DNA from: Denitratisoma sp.
GTDB taxonomy: Bacteria > Pseudomonadota > Gammaproteobacteria > Burkholderiales > Rhodocyclaceae
NCBI GenBank assembly: GCA_032027165.1
Contig: JAVSMO010000001.1
Coordinates: 3,222,761-3,286,760, forward strand
DNA length: 64,000 nt
Direction of reading: 5' to 3'
Below the pieces are notes generated by a model, which made no database searches, had not been told where the DNA came from, and saw nothing but the letters and a program-made list of their open reading frames with translations. Shown piece by piece: positions 1 through 9,290 of the stretch. Position numbers and translations under genes: made by a program. How positions within the stretch are numbered: the stretch's first letter is position 1; each line of letters starts with the position of its first letter.

Positions 1-2
1 CG

Positions 3-290
3 GCAACGAAGGACGATCATGCGCCACGCGTCATCAACAAGGCCGGCTTCAGGCGACACGATGAAGTCGAGGACCGCACCGAGTGGTACGTCTACCCGCA
101 GGTGTGGCGCAGCGAGGTATGCAAAGGCTTCGATCCCCGTGAAGTTGCGCGCCTGCTGTCGCAGCGTGAAATGATCGAGACAACCAAGGAGGAGAAGCAC
201 GCGCATACCCCCAAGATCGAGCTGCCCGGCGAAGGCCGGCGCCGTGTGTACCACGTGCTGCCGGCGCTGTTCGGAGACGACGATGCTTGA
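3..290 (+). CDS. DUF927-type protein, C-terminal fragment (5' end outside window)
   Basis: An open frame enters from the left edge and ends at 290. The readable tail runs from an INKAGF segment through WRSEVCKGFDP to RRVYHVLPALF. This matches the C-terminal pattern of DUF927 proteins, which are primase/helicase-like proteins of prophages and integrated elements, where a winged-helix-like tail ends in a VYxVxPAxF segment. The next gene starts inside it (ATG at 283), which indicates translational coupling. Only about 95 residues are visible, so nothing can be said of the catalytic part. The family call rests on recall of this C-terminal motif only. Confidence 0.6.
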   Translation, partial: ATKDDHAPRVINKAGFRRHDEVEDRTEWYVYPQVWRSEVCKGFDPREVARLLSQREMIETTKEEKHAHTPKIELPGEGRRRVYHVLPALFGDDDA

Positions 291-951
291 TCTGGACACT
301 CTCTTTCCGCCGCCGGCGGGGCAGCCTGGGGCGGGTGGTGCTACGTCCTGCGACGATTCCGCCCCACCGCGCCCCACCGTGCCCCATGCGTTTTCGGATG
401 AAGTGGGGCAACGTAGATCAAGCACTGGCGCGGGTTTCCGGGCGATTGCCCCACCTGCCCCACTTGCCCCACCGCAAAATACAGGGTCAGAAAAAAAACC
501 GATGGAAGCCGGCGCGCGTGCGGCGCGGCGCACGGACGAACTTCGCGCCGTCGAAACGCTACCCTGGCAGCCGCAGGAGGCCGAGCGAGCGCAAGCCGCA
601 TTCCTGGTGGCCAGCGTCTTCACCCATGAGAACGACACGGAGGCGGATCGCGCCGAGGCCTTCGGTATGGCGCTGGAATCGCGGGAGCAGTTCGAGTGGC
701 TGCGTCTGCGCAGCGGCAGGCCTGCGGTGTTCGATGACCAGGAAGACAACCGCCGGCCGTGCGCCTGCTGCCGCAACCTGGCGGAGTCGGGCCGCTGCCT
801 GGCGGCGATCCGCCGGGAGATCGTGGCACGCCTGCCCTACAGCCCGCCGCGCTTCCTGCTGCAGCGCTGCCCGGCCTATCTACCTGCTGCGGGAGATCCA
901 GACCCGAGGCCGGCGCTTGAGCGCTGGCCGGGGTTGTGTGAGCAAGGGTAG
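283..951 (+). CDS. hypothetical protein of integrated element, Cys-containing
   Basis: The ATG at 283 overlaps the stop of the DUF927 fragment and is preferred over an in-frame start at 244. The first ~80 residues are Pro/Ala rich and low complexity. The second half is more ordered, with a CACC...C cluster (around residues 161-172) followed by another Cys, which could bind a metal. This arrangement, a DUF927 protein followed by a small Cys-containing protein, is what one sees at the ends of integrated elements. No family is recognised. It is probably accessory DNA whose right boundary lies between 951 and 1170. Confidence 0.5.
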   Translation: MLDLDTLFPPPAGQPGAGGATSCDDSAPPRPTVPHAFSDEVGQRRSSTGAGFRAIAPPAPLAPPQNTGSEKKPMEAGARAARRTDELRAVETLPWQPQEAERAQAAFLVASVFTHENDTEADRAEAFGMALESREQFEWLRLRSGRPAVFDDQEDNRRPCACCRNLAESGRCLAAIRREIVARLPYSPPRFLLQRCPAYLPAAGDPDPRPALERWPGLCEQG

Positions 952-1076
952 GGGGGGTGTAAATCTCTGCAGTCTCTTCACCGGACACCGGACGCCTAGG
1001 CAAATTTTTTCGAGCGGGAGTTTCGGGGGGGTGGGGGTGGGTTGCAGGGGGAGGGTTGCGGCACGCATGCCGCAAA

Positions 1077-1100
1077 GCGGGTACGGAAGCGGGTACGGAA
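1077..1100. repeat. two tandem copies of a 12-bp unit
   Basis: The unit GCGGGTACGGAA occurs twice head to tail in the otherwise featureless 952-1169 gap between the accessory genes and the convergent diguanylate cyclase gene. Nothing else is recognised in this gap. Confidence 0.6.
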
Positions 1101-1169
1101 GCTAAAATGAAAACGGCATATAGCGGAAAAGCGATTGAAAAACAGTGTGATGACTACAGCACTTCCGCT

Positions 1170-3116
1170 TCAATGTGTAGTCTTGTTTTCCGGGGCCTGT
1201 CCGGCCGGATGCAAGGACGCTGAGCTATCGGCGGCCGTGGTGCCGTCGGCGAAGCGATAGGCGGCACCGCCTGCCTGCTTGGCGCGATACATGGCGATAT
1301 CCGCCTTCTGCATCAGGCCTTCCATGTTGGGAGCGTGCTCGGGAAAATGTGCGATGCCGACCGAGACGCCCAGCAGGTATTGACGTCCGCCGACCTCGAC
1401 CGGCTCCCGCACTGCCTCGATAATCTTTTCGGCCACTCGCGTGGCGTCTCTCGGGTGCCCCATTTCCTGAAGCAGGATGACAAATTCGTCGCCACCGAGG
1501 CGGGCGACGGTATCGATTTCGCGCACGAGGCCGCGCAGACGCTGGGCGATGGTGACAAGCACGGTGTCGCCCGCCGAATGGCCGTCGGTATCGTTGATGA
1601 TCTTGAAGTCGTCGAGGTCGAGCAACAGCATTGCGACGAGATGGCCGCTTCGCTTGGCTAGCGCAAACGCCTGCTCCGCCCGATCGCCAAGCAGGCGCCG
1701 GTTGGGCAGGCCGGTTAGTGTGTCGTGATGGGCTAGATGGCGGAATTGCTCGGCGGCATGGACGCGTTCGGTGATGTCGGTGCCGACGCCATGGTAGCCG
1801 GCAAAATCGCCGTTCTCGTCGAAGGCCGGATTGCCGCTGATGGAAAACCAGCGCCGCTCCCCCGAGGGCGGCCGGATTTCATAGATGAAATCCCGGAAGG
1901 GCAGATGCGCCCGCAGGGTTTCCTGGTGGTCCTGCCATTGTTCCGGCGTGACCCCGTCGAACTGACCTATTTCCCATCGCGATTTTCCGAGAATCGTACT
2001 GAGGTCGATGCCGATCTTCTCCAGGGCCGGTCCGCTAAAGCGGGTGAAGCGGAACTCGGCGTCCTGCTCCCAGTACCAGTCGGTGGAGAGTGAAACCAGG
2101 TCGCGGAAACGCTGTTCGCTGGCCTTCAGTTCCGCCTCGGTGCGTAGCCGGTCGCTGATGTCCGTTCCCATCCACACCACGCCAAAGTCAAGATTGTCTG
2201 GGTCGACCGCCATGCCGCTGATTTCCGCCCAGAACAATTCGCCGCTCTTGCGGCGCAATTGGACGATGGCACTATAGGGCTTGCCCTCGCTGACGGGCGC
2301 CATGCAGTCGCGGGCGAACCGGCTCCACTCTTCATAGCTCGGCCACCAAGCCCAGGCCGGCATGCCGATGGCCTCGTCCATTTCATAACCGAACAGAGCG
2401 CACCATTGCCGGTTGCATTTCGCCAGGTAGTTCGGTCTGAGCAGGCCGATGGCTTCTGCGGCGGAATCGAGAATCACCTTGTGCTCTGCGGCGAGCGCCT
2501 CGCTTTCGTAGCGTCCGCGGAAGGTGTCGACCAGGTTCCGGTGCAGGACGTCATGCGCGCCGACGAGCACCGCGAGGTAGATCAACACGGCCCAGCCTGT
2601 CGCAGCGAAACCGTCCGGCTGGCCGGATAGCAGAAAAATTGCCGCCGGCAGCACCATTGGAGCTATGAACGCGTAATAGGCGGGACGCGAAGGCGCGAGC
2701 AGGGCAGTAGCGCCCAGGCAGACCAGGCACAGCGCAAGGACGATGAAGAGGTGTGCGGATTCCCCCACCTGGGGAGCGAACAACCAGGCCGCCATGCCCC
2801 AGAGCAGGCCGCCGACCGCCGTCTTGACCGAGAACCAGCGCTCCCAGCGCGGCGCTTCTTCAACGCGAGGCCGTTGCGCGCGATAGCGTCGTTGCATCCA
2901 GATCAGGGCGCCGATATTGCAGAACATGATGGACAACCAGATGAACAGCGCGCCGCGGGAGGCGATGGGCCATAGCCAGACCGCGACAAGCAGGGCGGCG
3001 GCGAGCGAGGCGGCGATGGAGGTGCCGGATAGCCTGAACAACAGCCGCACGCGCTCGGCATGGCACGCCATGCTGACGCCCGTCTGCCAGTTCTCAAGCC
3101 GGTACGGCTCCGACAC
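1170..3116 (-). CDS. membrane diguanylate cyclase with two PAS domains
   Basis: Predicted to make cyclic di-GMP from two GTP at the inner membrane. Residues ~30-190 hold about six hydrophobic segments, followed by PAS domains at ~208-325 and ~335-455, each ending in the usual GTDISDR/GTDITER signature. A GGDEF domain occupies ~460-620. The active-site motif GGDEF is intact (about residue 540) and is preceded by REID, a complete RxxD inhibitory I-site, so product feedback is expected. There is no EAL domain. The gene stands alone between the accessory region and gluQ on the opposite strand. The signal it senses cannot be told from sequence. Confidence 0.9.
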   Translation of the reverse strand: MSEPYRLENWQTGVSMACHAERVRLLFRLSGTSIAASLAAALLVAVWLWPIASRGALFIWLSIMFCNIGALIWMQRRYRAQRPRVEEAPRWERWFSVKTAVGGLLWGMAAWLFAPQVGESAHLFIVLALCLVCLGATALLAPSRPAYYAFIAPMVLPAAIFLLSGQPDGFAATGWAVLIYLAVLVGAHDVLHRNLVDTFRGRYESEALAAEHKVILDSAAEAIGLLRPNYLAKCNRQWCALFGYEMDEAIGMPAWAWWPSYEEWSRFARDCMAPVSEGKPYSAIVQLRRKSGELFWAEISGMAVDPDNLDFGVVWMGTDISDRLRTEAELKASEQRFRDLVSLSTDWYWEQDAEFRFTRFSGPALEKIGIDLSTILGKSRWEIGQFDGVTPEQWQDHQETLRAHLPFRDFIYEIRPPSGERRWFSISGNPAFDENGDFAGYHGVGTDITERVHAAEQFRHLAHHDTLTGLPNRRLLGDRAEQAFALAKRSGHLVAMLLLDLDDFKIINDTDGHSAGDTVLVTIAQRLRGLVREIDTVARLGGDEFVILLQEMGHPRDATRVAEKIIEAVREPVEVGGRQYLLGVSVGIAHFPEHAPNMEGLMQKADIAMYRAKQAGGAAYRFADGTTAADSSASLHPAGQAPENKTTH

Positions 3117-3279
3117 GCATCTCCCCCTCTGTGGTTAGTCGGCCATCATGCGTCGCCGCACGATCGAGCAGCGATGCTACTCGCAAATGTCATGAGTCGC
3201 CGTGAAAAGCGTCACGCTTCCCCTCAGCGGCAGATCCCGGCCGACGGCCGGCTGAGCCGCGCTGCGCTATCATCCGGGC

Positions 3280-4206
3280 ATGATTCCGAAGGAGGTTTCC
3301 GCAGCGGCATATTGCGGGCGTTTTGCGCCTTCGCCGACGGGACCGCTGCATTTCGGCTCTCTCGTGGCAGCCCTGGGAAGCTGCCTCGACGCACGTGCGG
3401 CGGGCGGCAAATGGCTGATGCGCATGGAGGATGTGGACGAACCGCGATCAGTGCCCGGCGCGGCGGGTGCCATCCTGCGCACCCTGGAGCGATTTGGCTT
3501 CGCCTGGGATGGTGAGGTTGCCTGTCAGAGTCGGCGCAAGCGCCATTACCAGGCGGCGTTCGAGCGCCTGCGCCTCGCCGGCGCCGTCTTTGCCTGTGCC
3601 TGCACCCGGCGCGAAGTCGCCGATTCCATCATCGGCGTCGACGGGGCGCCACGCTATCCCGGCACTTGCCGCAATGGCCTGCCTCAGGGCCGCGAGGCGC
3701 GCGCCTGGCGGCTCAAGGTCGAGCCCGGGCAGGTTTGCTTCGAGGATGCACTCCAGGGTCTTTACTGCCAGGACCTGGCCGCCGAGGTGGGCGATTTCGT
3801 GGTGCTGCGCGCCGACGGCTATTTTGCTTACCAACTGGCGGTAGTGGTGGATGATGCGGAGCAGGGTGTGACGCACGTTGTGCGCGGCGCCGACCTGATC
3901 GATTCGACGCCACGCCAGATCTGCCTGCAGCGGCATCTCGGCCTGGCACAGCCAGGCTATCTGCATCTGCCGGCCGCAGTCAACGCGTCGGGGGAAAAGC
4001 TGTCGAAGCAGACACGGGCGAAGCCGGTCGAAGACTTACGACCGCAGGCAGCGCTTTCGGCCGCGCTGGCATTTCTCGGCCAGCAGCCACCCGCCGCCTT
4101 GCCAGAAGCCGACCTGGACAGCCTGTGGCGCTGGGCGATAATGCACTGGAATCGGAAGGGGCTGCCACGCTGTCGCACTGCCGTCGCCCCGGCCGCCTAT
4201 TCATGA
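3280..4206 (+). CDS. gluQ: glutamyl-Q tRNA(Asp) synthetase
   Basis: A truncated class I glutamyl-tRNA synthetase paralogue that attaches glutamate to queuosine in the anticodon of tRNA(Asp). The HIGH-like PLHFGS lies near the N-terminus after GRFAPSPTG, and the KMSKS counterpart is EKLSKQ. The zinc-binding Cys set typical of YadB is present (CAC followed by YPGTC). At 308 residues it has the short length of GluQ and lacks the anticodon-binding domain of GltX. It is followed 15 bases on by a CoA-binding protein gene on the same strand. Confidence 0.93.
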   Translation: MIPKEVSAAAYCGRFAPSPTGPLHFGSLVAALGSCLDARAAGGKWLMRMEDVDEPRSVPGAAGAILRTLERFGFAWDGEVACQSRRKRHYQAAFERLRLAGAVFACACTRREVADSIIGVDGAPRYPGTCRNGLPQGREARAWRLKVEPGQVCFEDALQGLYCQDLAAEVGDFVVLRADGYFAYQLAVVVDDAEQGVTHVVRGADLIDSTPRQICLQRHLGLAQPGYLHLPAAVNASGEKLSKQTRAKPVEDLRPQAALSAALAFLGQQPPAALPEADLDSLWRWAIMHWNRKGLPRCRTAVAPAAYS

Positions 4207-4221
4207 ACAGACGAGGTTGGA

Positions 4222-4704
4222 ATGATCGATGATGTTGCCGGCTTGCGCCGCATCCTGACGCAGAACCGCACGATCGCGGTGGTGGGCCTGTCCGCCAACT
4301 GGCATCGGCCAAGCTATTTCGCCGCCAAGTACATGCTCGAACACGGCTACACGGTGATCCCCGTCAATCCCGCCTACAAGGAGGTGCTGGGACAGGCATG
4401 CTATCCCTCCCTGCGGGATGTGCCGCAAAAGGTAGACATGGTCGACTGCTTTCGCCGTGCAGAAGATATTCCTGCCATCGCGGACGAGGCGATCGGCATC
4501 GGCGCCAGGGTGCTGTGGATGCAGCTCGGTGTGATCAACCCCGAGGCGGCGCGCAGGGCGGAGGCGGCCGGGCTGGAAGTGGTGATGGACCGCTGCGTGA
4601 AGATCGAATACGCGCGCCTCTTCGGCGGCCTGAGCTGGTTCGGCGTGAACACCGGCATCGTCTCGTCCCGGCGACCGCCCTGCCCGGCGCCGGCAGGGCG
4701 CTGA
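4222..4704 (+). CDS. CoA-binding domain protein (YccU type)
   Basis: A 160-residue single-domain protein with a Rossmann-like CoA-binding fold related to the N-terminus of succinyl-CoA synthetase alpha. Diagnostic segments are TIAVVGLSANWHRPSY, YTVIPVNP, VDMVDCFR and VLWMQLGVINPEA. The family binds CoA, but its physiological role is unknown. It lies just downstream of gluQ and converges on the PAS-protein gene, with one base between the stop codons (4704/4706). Confidence 0.88.
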   Translation: MIDDVAGLRRILTQNRTIAVVGLSANWHRPSYFAAKYMLEHGYTVIPVNPAYKEVLGQACYPSLRDVPQKVDMVDCFRRAEDIPAIADEAIGIGARVLWMQLGVINPEAARRAEAAGLEVVMDRCVKIEYARLFGGLSWFGVNTGIVSSRRPPCPAPAGR

Positions 4705-4705
4705 T

Positions 4706-6025
4706 TCAGCGCCGGCGCATCGCCAGGTGCGCCACCGGCGGGGCCGTGTGGGCGTCCCGCGAATCCAGCTCGAAAAAAAGGCTGACGAAATAGGTGACGT
4801 TTCCCGCATGGTCGCGAATGGCGCTGACGTTGCGCCATTCGCGGTAGAGCGAGCCGTCCTTGCGGCGGCTCCATGTCGTGCCGGTCCAGCGGCCTTCGCG
4901 CTCGACCGTGGCATACAGTTCGTCGTAAAACGACGCGGGCTGGCAGGCCAGGCGGGTGTTTCGCTCGGAGCTGCCGATCACATCGCCGGCGGCCAGCCCG
5001 GTGATGCGGCAGAAGGCCTCGTTTACCGTGACCACCGTGCCGTCGGCCGCGCAGATCATGATGGCCTCCGTCATCTCGTCGAAGGCATGCGCCGCCACCT
5101 CCAGCCGCTCCTGCTGATCGCAAAGCTCGCTGATGTCGCGCGACACGAGGACGACATGCGCGGGAAAGCCCATGGCGCCGGCGACCGCGCGGCCGATGCT
5201 CTTCAGCAGGCGTGTGCGGCCGTCCCTGGCCGGCAAGTGCAGTCTCAGTTCGAAGGGCGTGCCGTGAGCCATCGCTTCCTGCACCGCCGCCGCGAGCCGG
5301 GGGCGGTCTTCCGGCGCCAGGCAGGCATAGGCATCGCCGCCGATACGCAGCGCCGCGTCGTCGAGATAGAGGCTGTGCGAGGGACTGAAATAGACCCAGC
5401 GCCCCTCCCCGTCGAGCAACGCAACGAGGTCGCCCACGTTTTCGGTGATCAGGCGATAGCGTTCCTCGCTGCGACGGACGTCCTTCTGCGCCTTGGCCAG
5501 CTTGCGGCTGTTGTGGAAGACGAAATAGCTGATCATCCAGGCATAGGCGAGCGAGCCGACCATGCAGAGGATGAATACCGCCTGGCCCACTTCGGGTTCA
5601 TAGCGGAATCCGGTAGTTGCGCCGACGAGGAGAGCGCCTGCGGAGAACAGAAACAGGCTGCCGGCAAAGCCGGGCAGGCCGCGGAAGACGATGCTGTTCT
5701 GCGTGGTCGCCAGCACCAGCCCGAAGGCGATCCATTCGGAGAAGCCGAACAGGGCCAGCCAGGCGCCAAGCAGGAAGGAGTCCAGCCAGAGGTGGTTCAG
5801 TTCGGCCCGCTTGGGATCCGCCGCCTGCCGTGAGTGCACATACAGGATATGCGGGTAGGCAAGGAACTGGAGCGCGAGGCCGATCCAGATATGGCCCCCC
5901 ATGTCGCGCTGCCAGGCGAGAAGCGCCAGCACGCCGAACGCATAGGCGAACGACAGCGTTCGCGAGATGTAAATGACGCGTACCGAGCGGGGTGCTGCGC
6001 CCGCGCCAATGCCTTGAGCCGTCAT
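4706..6025 (-). CDS. MASE2-like membrane protein with two PAS domains and no output domain
   Basis: The start at 6025 has an AGGAG ten bases upstream and is preferred over an in-frame start at 6073. Residues ~15-170 form a hydrophobic multi-helix region with a YPHILYVHSR segment typical of the MASE2 sensor, normally the N-terminus of diguanylate cyclases. Two PAS domains follow (about 185-300 and 310-420). The protein stops there: no GGDEF, EAL, kinase or receiver domain follows, and the C-terminus is a short basic tail. It may act by protein-protein contact or be a shortened former cyclase. The next gene downstream, at 4704, is on the other strand. Confidence 0.8.
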   Translation of the reverse strand: MTAQGIGAGAAPRSVRVIYISRTLSFAYAFGVLALLAWQRDMGGHIWIGLALQFLAYPHILYVHSRQAADPKRAELNHLWLDSFLLGAWLALFGFSEWIAFGLVLATTQNSIVFRGLPGFAGSLFLFSAGALLVGATTGFRYEPEVGQAVFILCMVGSLAYAWMISYFVFHNSRKLAKAQKDVRRSEERYRLITENVGDLVALLDGEGRWVYFSPSHSLYLDDAALRIGGDAYACLAPEDRPRLAAAVQEAMAHGTPFELRLHLPARDGRTRLLKSIGRAVAGAMGFPAHVVLVSRDISELCDQQERLEVAAHAFDEMTEAIMICAADGTVVTVNEAFCRITGLAAGDVIGSSERNTRLACQPASFYDELYATVEREGRWTGTTWSRRKDGSLYREWRNVSAIRDHAGNVTYFVSLFFELDSRDAHTAPPVAHLAMRRR

Positions 6026-6138
6026 CGGGTGCCTGCTCCTGCAACAGTTTTCCCCGGATGGCGCCCTGAGCATCCTCCGGGTAAATTATTTTGGCTTCAA
6101 TTATGCGCCCATCGCCGGCGCTTTGGACAGGCCTGAAT

Positions 6139-7296
6139 TCAGTGCCTGCCGCCATAGCCGGCGATGCCGATCATCAGGCGCACCAGGCCATAGGCCATCC
6201 AGCTGGCCAGGCGGTGCGGCCAAGGCTTGCGCTGCCAGTCCTCGCGCTTCACTTCCCTGGCGCCGCCGACGATTGCGCTTTCCAGGCTGGCGCGAAGCTC
6301 CCCGGCGAAGGCCTCGTCGCTCACCACGACATTCGCTTCGCGTGCGAGCAGCAGGCTGAAAGGATCGATGTTGCTGGACCCAACCGTGGCCCATTGGCCG
6401 TCGATCACCGCCACCTTGGCATGCAGGAAGCTGAGGTGGTACTCAAAAATGTGGATGCCGGCGCCGAGCAGTGCGTCGAAGAGCGCCTGGGATGCATAGT
6501 GCTGCAGCAGGTATTCCACGCGCCCTTGCAGCAGGATGGTGACCCGGACACCGCGTTGCGCGGCGTGCATGAGCGCATGACGAAAACGGATGCCGGGGAG
6601 GAAGTAGGCATTGGCCAGGAAGATTTCCTTGCTTGCCGCCTTGATGGCCTCCAGGTAGGCCTCCTCGATGTCGCGGCGATGGCGCAGGTTGTCGCGAACC
6701 AGGAAGGCAGCGCGCATGCTGCCGCAGGGGTCGGCAATCACCGGGGCGTGGATGAGCACGCGCAGTCGGCGCCGGAAATTGGCCCAGGCCACGAGTTTCC
6801 ATAGCTGGTGGACCGAGGCGTGGATGGGCGCGATGAGCGGGCCCTCCACGCGCACCGCGTAGTCGTAGCGCGGCGGCTGGCCCGGCGCATGCGCGTCGTC
6901 GATGATGTTGATGCCGCCGACGAAGGCCAGGCGGGCATCCACGACGACCAGCTTGCGGTGCAGGCGGCGCAGGCGTTGGCGGCGCAGCGTCAGGGGCGAA
7001 ATCTTCCTTCGGTAGACCAATGCCCGCACGCCGGACGCTTCGAGCGCGGGCATCAGCTTGGCGGGGAATTCGCGCGCGCCGAAGCCATCCACCAGCACAC
7101 GGACCTTCACGCCGCGGCGGGCGGCGCGCGAGAGGGCCGCGGCGGTCAGGCGACCGGTCTCGTCGTCTTCGAAGATGTAGGTTTCGAGGTGGATCTCGTC
7201 CGTTGCGGCGTCGATGGCTTCCAGCAGCGCAGGAAAGTAGGCACTGCCGGTTTCGAGCAGGGTGATGCGGTTGCCGGGAAGGAACTCGGCTTTCAT
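6139..7296 (-). CDS. clsB: cardiolipin synthase B
   Basis: A phospholipase D superfamily enzyme that makes cardiolipin by transphosphatidylation at the inner membrane. Both HKD motifs are complete: H113-K115-D120 (HRKLVVVD, followed by GGIN) and H292-K294-D299 (HAKVAVID, followed by GSSN). The 385-residue length and lack of N-terminal membrane helices fit ClsB rather than ClsA. It lies 9 bases downstream of an endonuclease/exonuclease/phosphatase gene. In E. coli, clsB (ybhO) likewise sits next to ybhP of that family. Confidence 0.92.
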   Translation of the reverse strand: MKAEFLPGNRITLLETGSAYFPALLEAIDAATDEIHLETYIFEDDETGRLTAAALSRAARRGVKVRVLVDGFGAREFPAKLMPALEASGVRALVYRRKISPLTLRRQRLRRLHRKLVVVDARLAFVGGINIIDDAHAPGQPPRYDYAVRVEGPLIAPIHASVHQLWKLVAWANFRRRLRVLIHAPVIADPCGSMRAAFLVRDNLRHRRDIEEAYLEAIKAASKEIFLANAYFLPGIRFRHALMHAAQRGVRVTILLQGRVEYLLQHYASQALFDALLGAGIHIFEYHLSFLHAKVAVIDGQWATVGSSNIDPFSLLLAREANVVVSDEAFAGELRASLESAIVGGAREVKREDWQRKPWPHRLASWMAYGLVRLMIGIAGYGGRH

Positions 7297-7305
7297 CCCC
7301 GCTGC

Positions 7306-8118
7306 TTACTCGACGGCGATGTGCGCCGACAGCGCGGCGTGGTCGGAGATCTTCGACCAGGGGCGGCCGAAATGCACTTCGGAGCGCTCGATGGCAAAGC
7401 CCCTCACGTAGATGCGGTCCAGCCTGAACATCGGCAGCGTGGCCGGGAAGCTGCGCGCCGGCTGGCCGTTGATGCCGCCGAAGACCTCGACCATGCCGAG
7501 CCGTTCCGCGATCAGGTTGCCGGCGCGGTTGTGCCAGTCGTTGAAGTCGCCGGCGATGATGAGCGGCGTGTCGCCGGGACTGACTTCTTCCATGCGCTCG
7601 GCAAGGGCCAGCATCTGGCGGCGCCGCGCGGCCGCGGTGAGCCCGAGGTGCACGCAGACGCAATGCAGGGGTTGCTCCCAGCCGGGCACGGCGATTTCGG
7701 TGTGCAGCATGCCGCGCCGCTCGAATTTCAGCTCGGAGATGTCCTGGTTGTGCGAGGACAGGATGGGAAAGCGCGACAGGATGGCGTTGCCGTGATGGCC
7801 GTGGTCGTAGATGGCGTTGCCGCCGTAGGCCGTATCCGGCCAGACGCCGTCGGCAAGGAAATCATGCTGGCCTTCCTCGGGCCAGTCGTGGTGACGCTCG
7901 GCGTGGCCCTCGTGCAGCCCCTGGACTTCCTGCAGGAAGACGATGTCCGGGCCGAGGCTGTGCAGGCGCTTGCGCAGCTCGTGGATCATCATGCGGGCCT
8001 TGAACTGCGAGAAGCCCTTGTGGATGTTGTAGGTGCACACGTGCAGCTTGCGCACCGGTGCTCGCGTTGCGGCGCCCGACGGACTTGTCTGGCGGCGGGT
8101 GACGGCGGGCTTGACCAC
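7306..8118 (-). CDS. endonuclease/exonuclease/phosphatase family protein (YbhP-like)
   Basis: A 270-residue EEP-fold metal-dependent hydrolase. Readable motifs include CTYNIHKG near residue 27, DIVFLQEVQG (the conserved catalytic Glu), HLGL, IIAGDFNDWHN and a final SDHAALSAHI, which together form the usual active site. The true substrate is unknown. Its neighbour clsB suggests a lipid phosphodiester or a role in cardiolipin metabolism, by analogy with the ybhP-clsB pair, but this is inference. The basic N-terminal ~20 residues have no counterpart in short family members. Confidence 0.87.
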   Translation of the reverse strand: MVKPAVTRRQTSPSGAATRAPVRKLHVCTYNIHKGFSQFKARMMIHELRKRLHSLGPDIVFLQEVQGLHEGHAERHHDWPEEGQHDFLADGVWPDTAYGGNAIYDHGHHGNAILSRFPILSSHNQDISELKFERRGMLHTEIAVPGWEQPLHCVCVHLGLTAAARRRQMLALAERMEEVSPGDTPLIIAGDFNDWHNRAGNLIAERLGMVEVFGGINGQPARSFPATLPMFRLDRIYVRGFAIERSEVHFGRPWSKISDHAALSAHIAVE

Positions 8119-8124
8119 GAACTC

Positions 8125-9222
8125 TTACGAAGCGTCCAGCATGCGGTTGAGGGCCACTTTCGCCAGTTCCGCCTCGTGCGCCGGCACCGAGATGCGATTG
8201 ACGACATTGCCTTCGGCCAGGTTCTCCAGGCACCAGGCCAGATGCTGCGGGTCGATGCGTCCCATGGTCGAGCACATGCAGACCATCGGCGCCATGAACT
8301 GCACGACCTTGCCTTCCGGCTTCACTTCCTCGGCGAGGCGGCTGACGAGGTTCAGCTCGGTGCCGACCAGCCAGCGCGTGTTGGCCGGCGCCGCCTTGAT
8401 GGTCTTGATGATGTACTCGGTCGAGCCGACGTGGTCGGACAGGCGGCAGACGTCGAAATTCGATTCGGGATGGGAGATGACCAGGCCGTCAGGATGCTCG
8501 TTGCGGAAGCGCAGGATGTGGCCGGCCTGGAACATCTGGTGCACCGAGCAGTGGCCCTTCCACAGCAGGATGCGGGCGCGTCGGATCTGCTCGGCCGTGA
8601 GGCCGCCGTTTTCCAGGTCAGGATCCCACACCACCATCTCTTCGAGCGGGATGCCCATCTTGTGGCCGCTCCAGCGGCCGAGGTGCTGGTCGGGGAAGAA
8701 CAGCACCTTTTCCCGCTGCGCGAACGACCACTCGAGAATCTTCGGCGCATTGCTGGAGGTGCAGACGATGCCGCCGTGCTCGCCGCAGAAGGCCTTCAGG
8801 TCGGCGCTGGAATTGATGTAGGTGACCGGGGTGAACAGCTTGTCGGGATCGCCGACGACGGCTTCCAGTTCGCGCCAGCAGCGCTCCACCTTGGCCAGGT
8901 TCGCCATGTCGGCCATCGAGCAGCCGGCGGCGAGGTCCGGCAGGATCGACACCTGCTCCGGTTTCGAGAGGATGTCGGCCACCTCGGCCATGAAATGCAC
9001 GCCGCAGAAGACGATGAATTCGGCATCGCTTTGCGCCGCCAGGCGCGACAGCTTGAGCGAGTCGCCAGTGAGGTCGGCGTGACGGTAGACGTCGGCGCGC
9101 TGATAGTGGTGGCAAAGCAGGACGGCGCGGCTGCCGAGCCGCGCGCGCGCAGCGAGAATGCGCTCCTGCGCGTCCGCGTCGGCGAGGGTGTTGAAACGGT
9201 CGAACTGAATGGCTGCTTGCAT
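8125..9222 (-). CDS. nadA: quinolinate synthase
   Basis: Condenses iminoaspartate with dihydroxyacetone phosphate to quinolinate for NAD synthesis, using a [4Fe-4S] cluster. Candidate cluster cysteines lie in CGVHFMAE (C73), GHCSVHQMF (near 225) and CMCSTMGR (near 315). Other family signatures are LLCHHYQR and LPDLAAGCSMAD. At 365 residues it belongs to the longer NadA type. No nadB or nadC is adjacent. It ends 6 bases before the EEP gene, so nadA, the EEP gene and clsB could be co-transcribed. Confidence 0.95.
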   Translation of the reverse strand: MQAAIQFDRFNTLADADAQERILAARARLGSRAVLLCHHYQRADVYRHADLTGDSLKLSRLAAQSDAEFIVFCGVHFMAEVADILSKPEQVSILPDLAAGCSMADMANLAKVERCWRELEAVVGDPDKLFTPVTYINSSADLKAFCGEHGGIVCTSSNAPKILEWSFAQREKVLFFPDQHLGRWSGHKMGIPLEEMVVWDPDLENGGLTAEQIRRARILLWKGHCSVHQMFQAGHILRFRNEHPDGLVISHPESNFDVCRLSDHVGSTEYIIKTIKAAPANTRWLVGTELNLVSRLAEEVKPEGKVVQFMAPMVCMCSTMGRIDPQHLAWCLENLAEGNVVNRISVPAHEAELAKVALNRMLDAS

Positions 9223-9290
9223 GTTTTGCGGGTATTCCGGGCTTGCGGGTTTGCAAGCCGCCTAATTTAACAAATTTGGGAAGGAATCCC

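Noticed and set aside
6808..9270. An 820-residue plus-strand frame over clsB, the EEP gene and nadA
   Set aside because: Low-complexity antisense translation of three well-supported minus-strand genes; no family motif.
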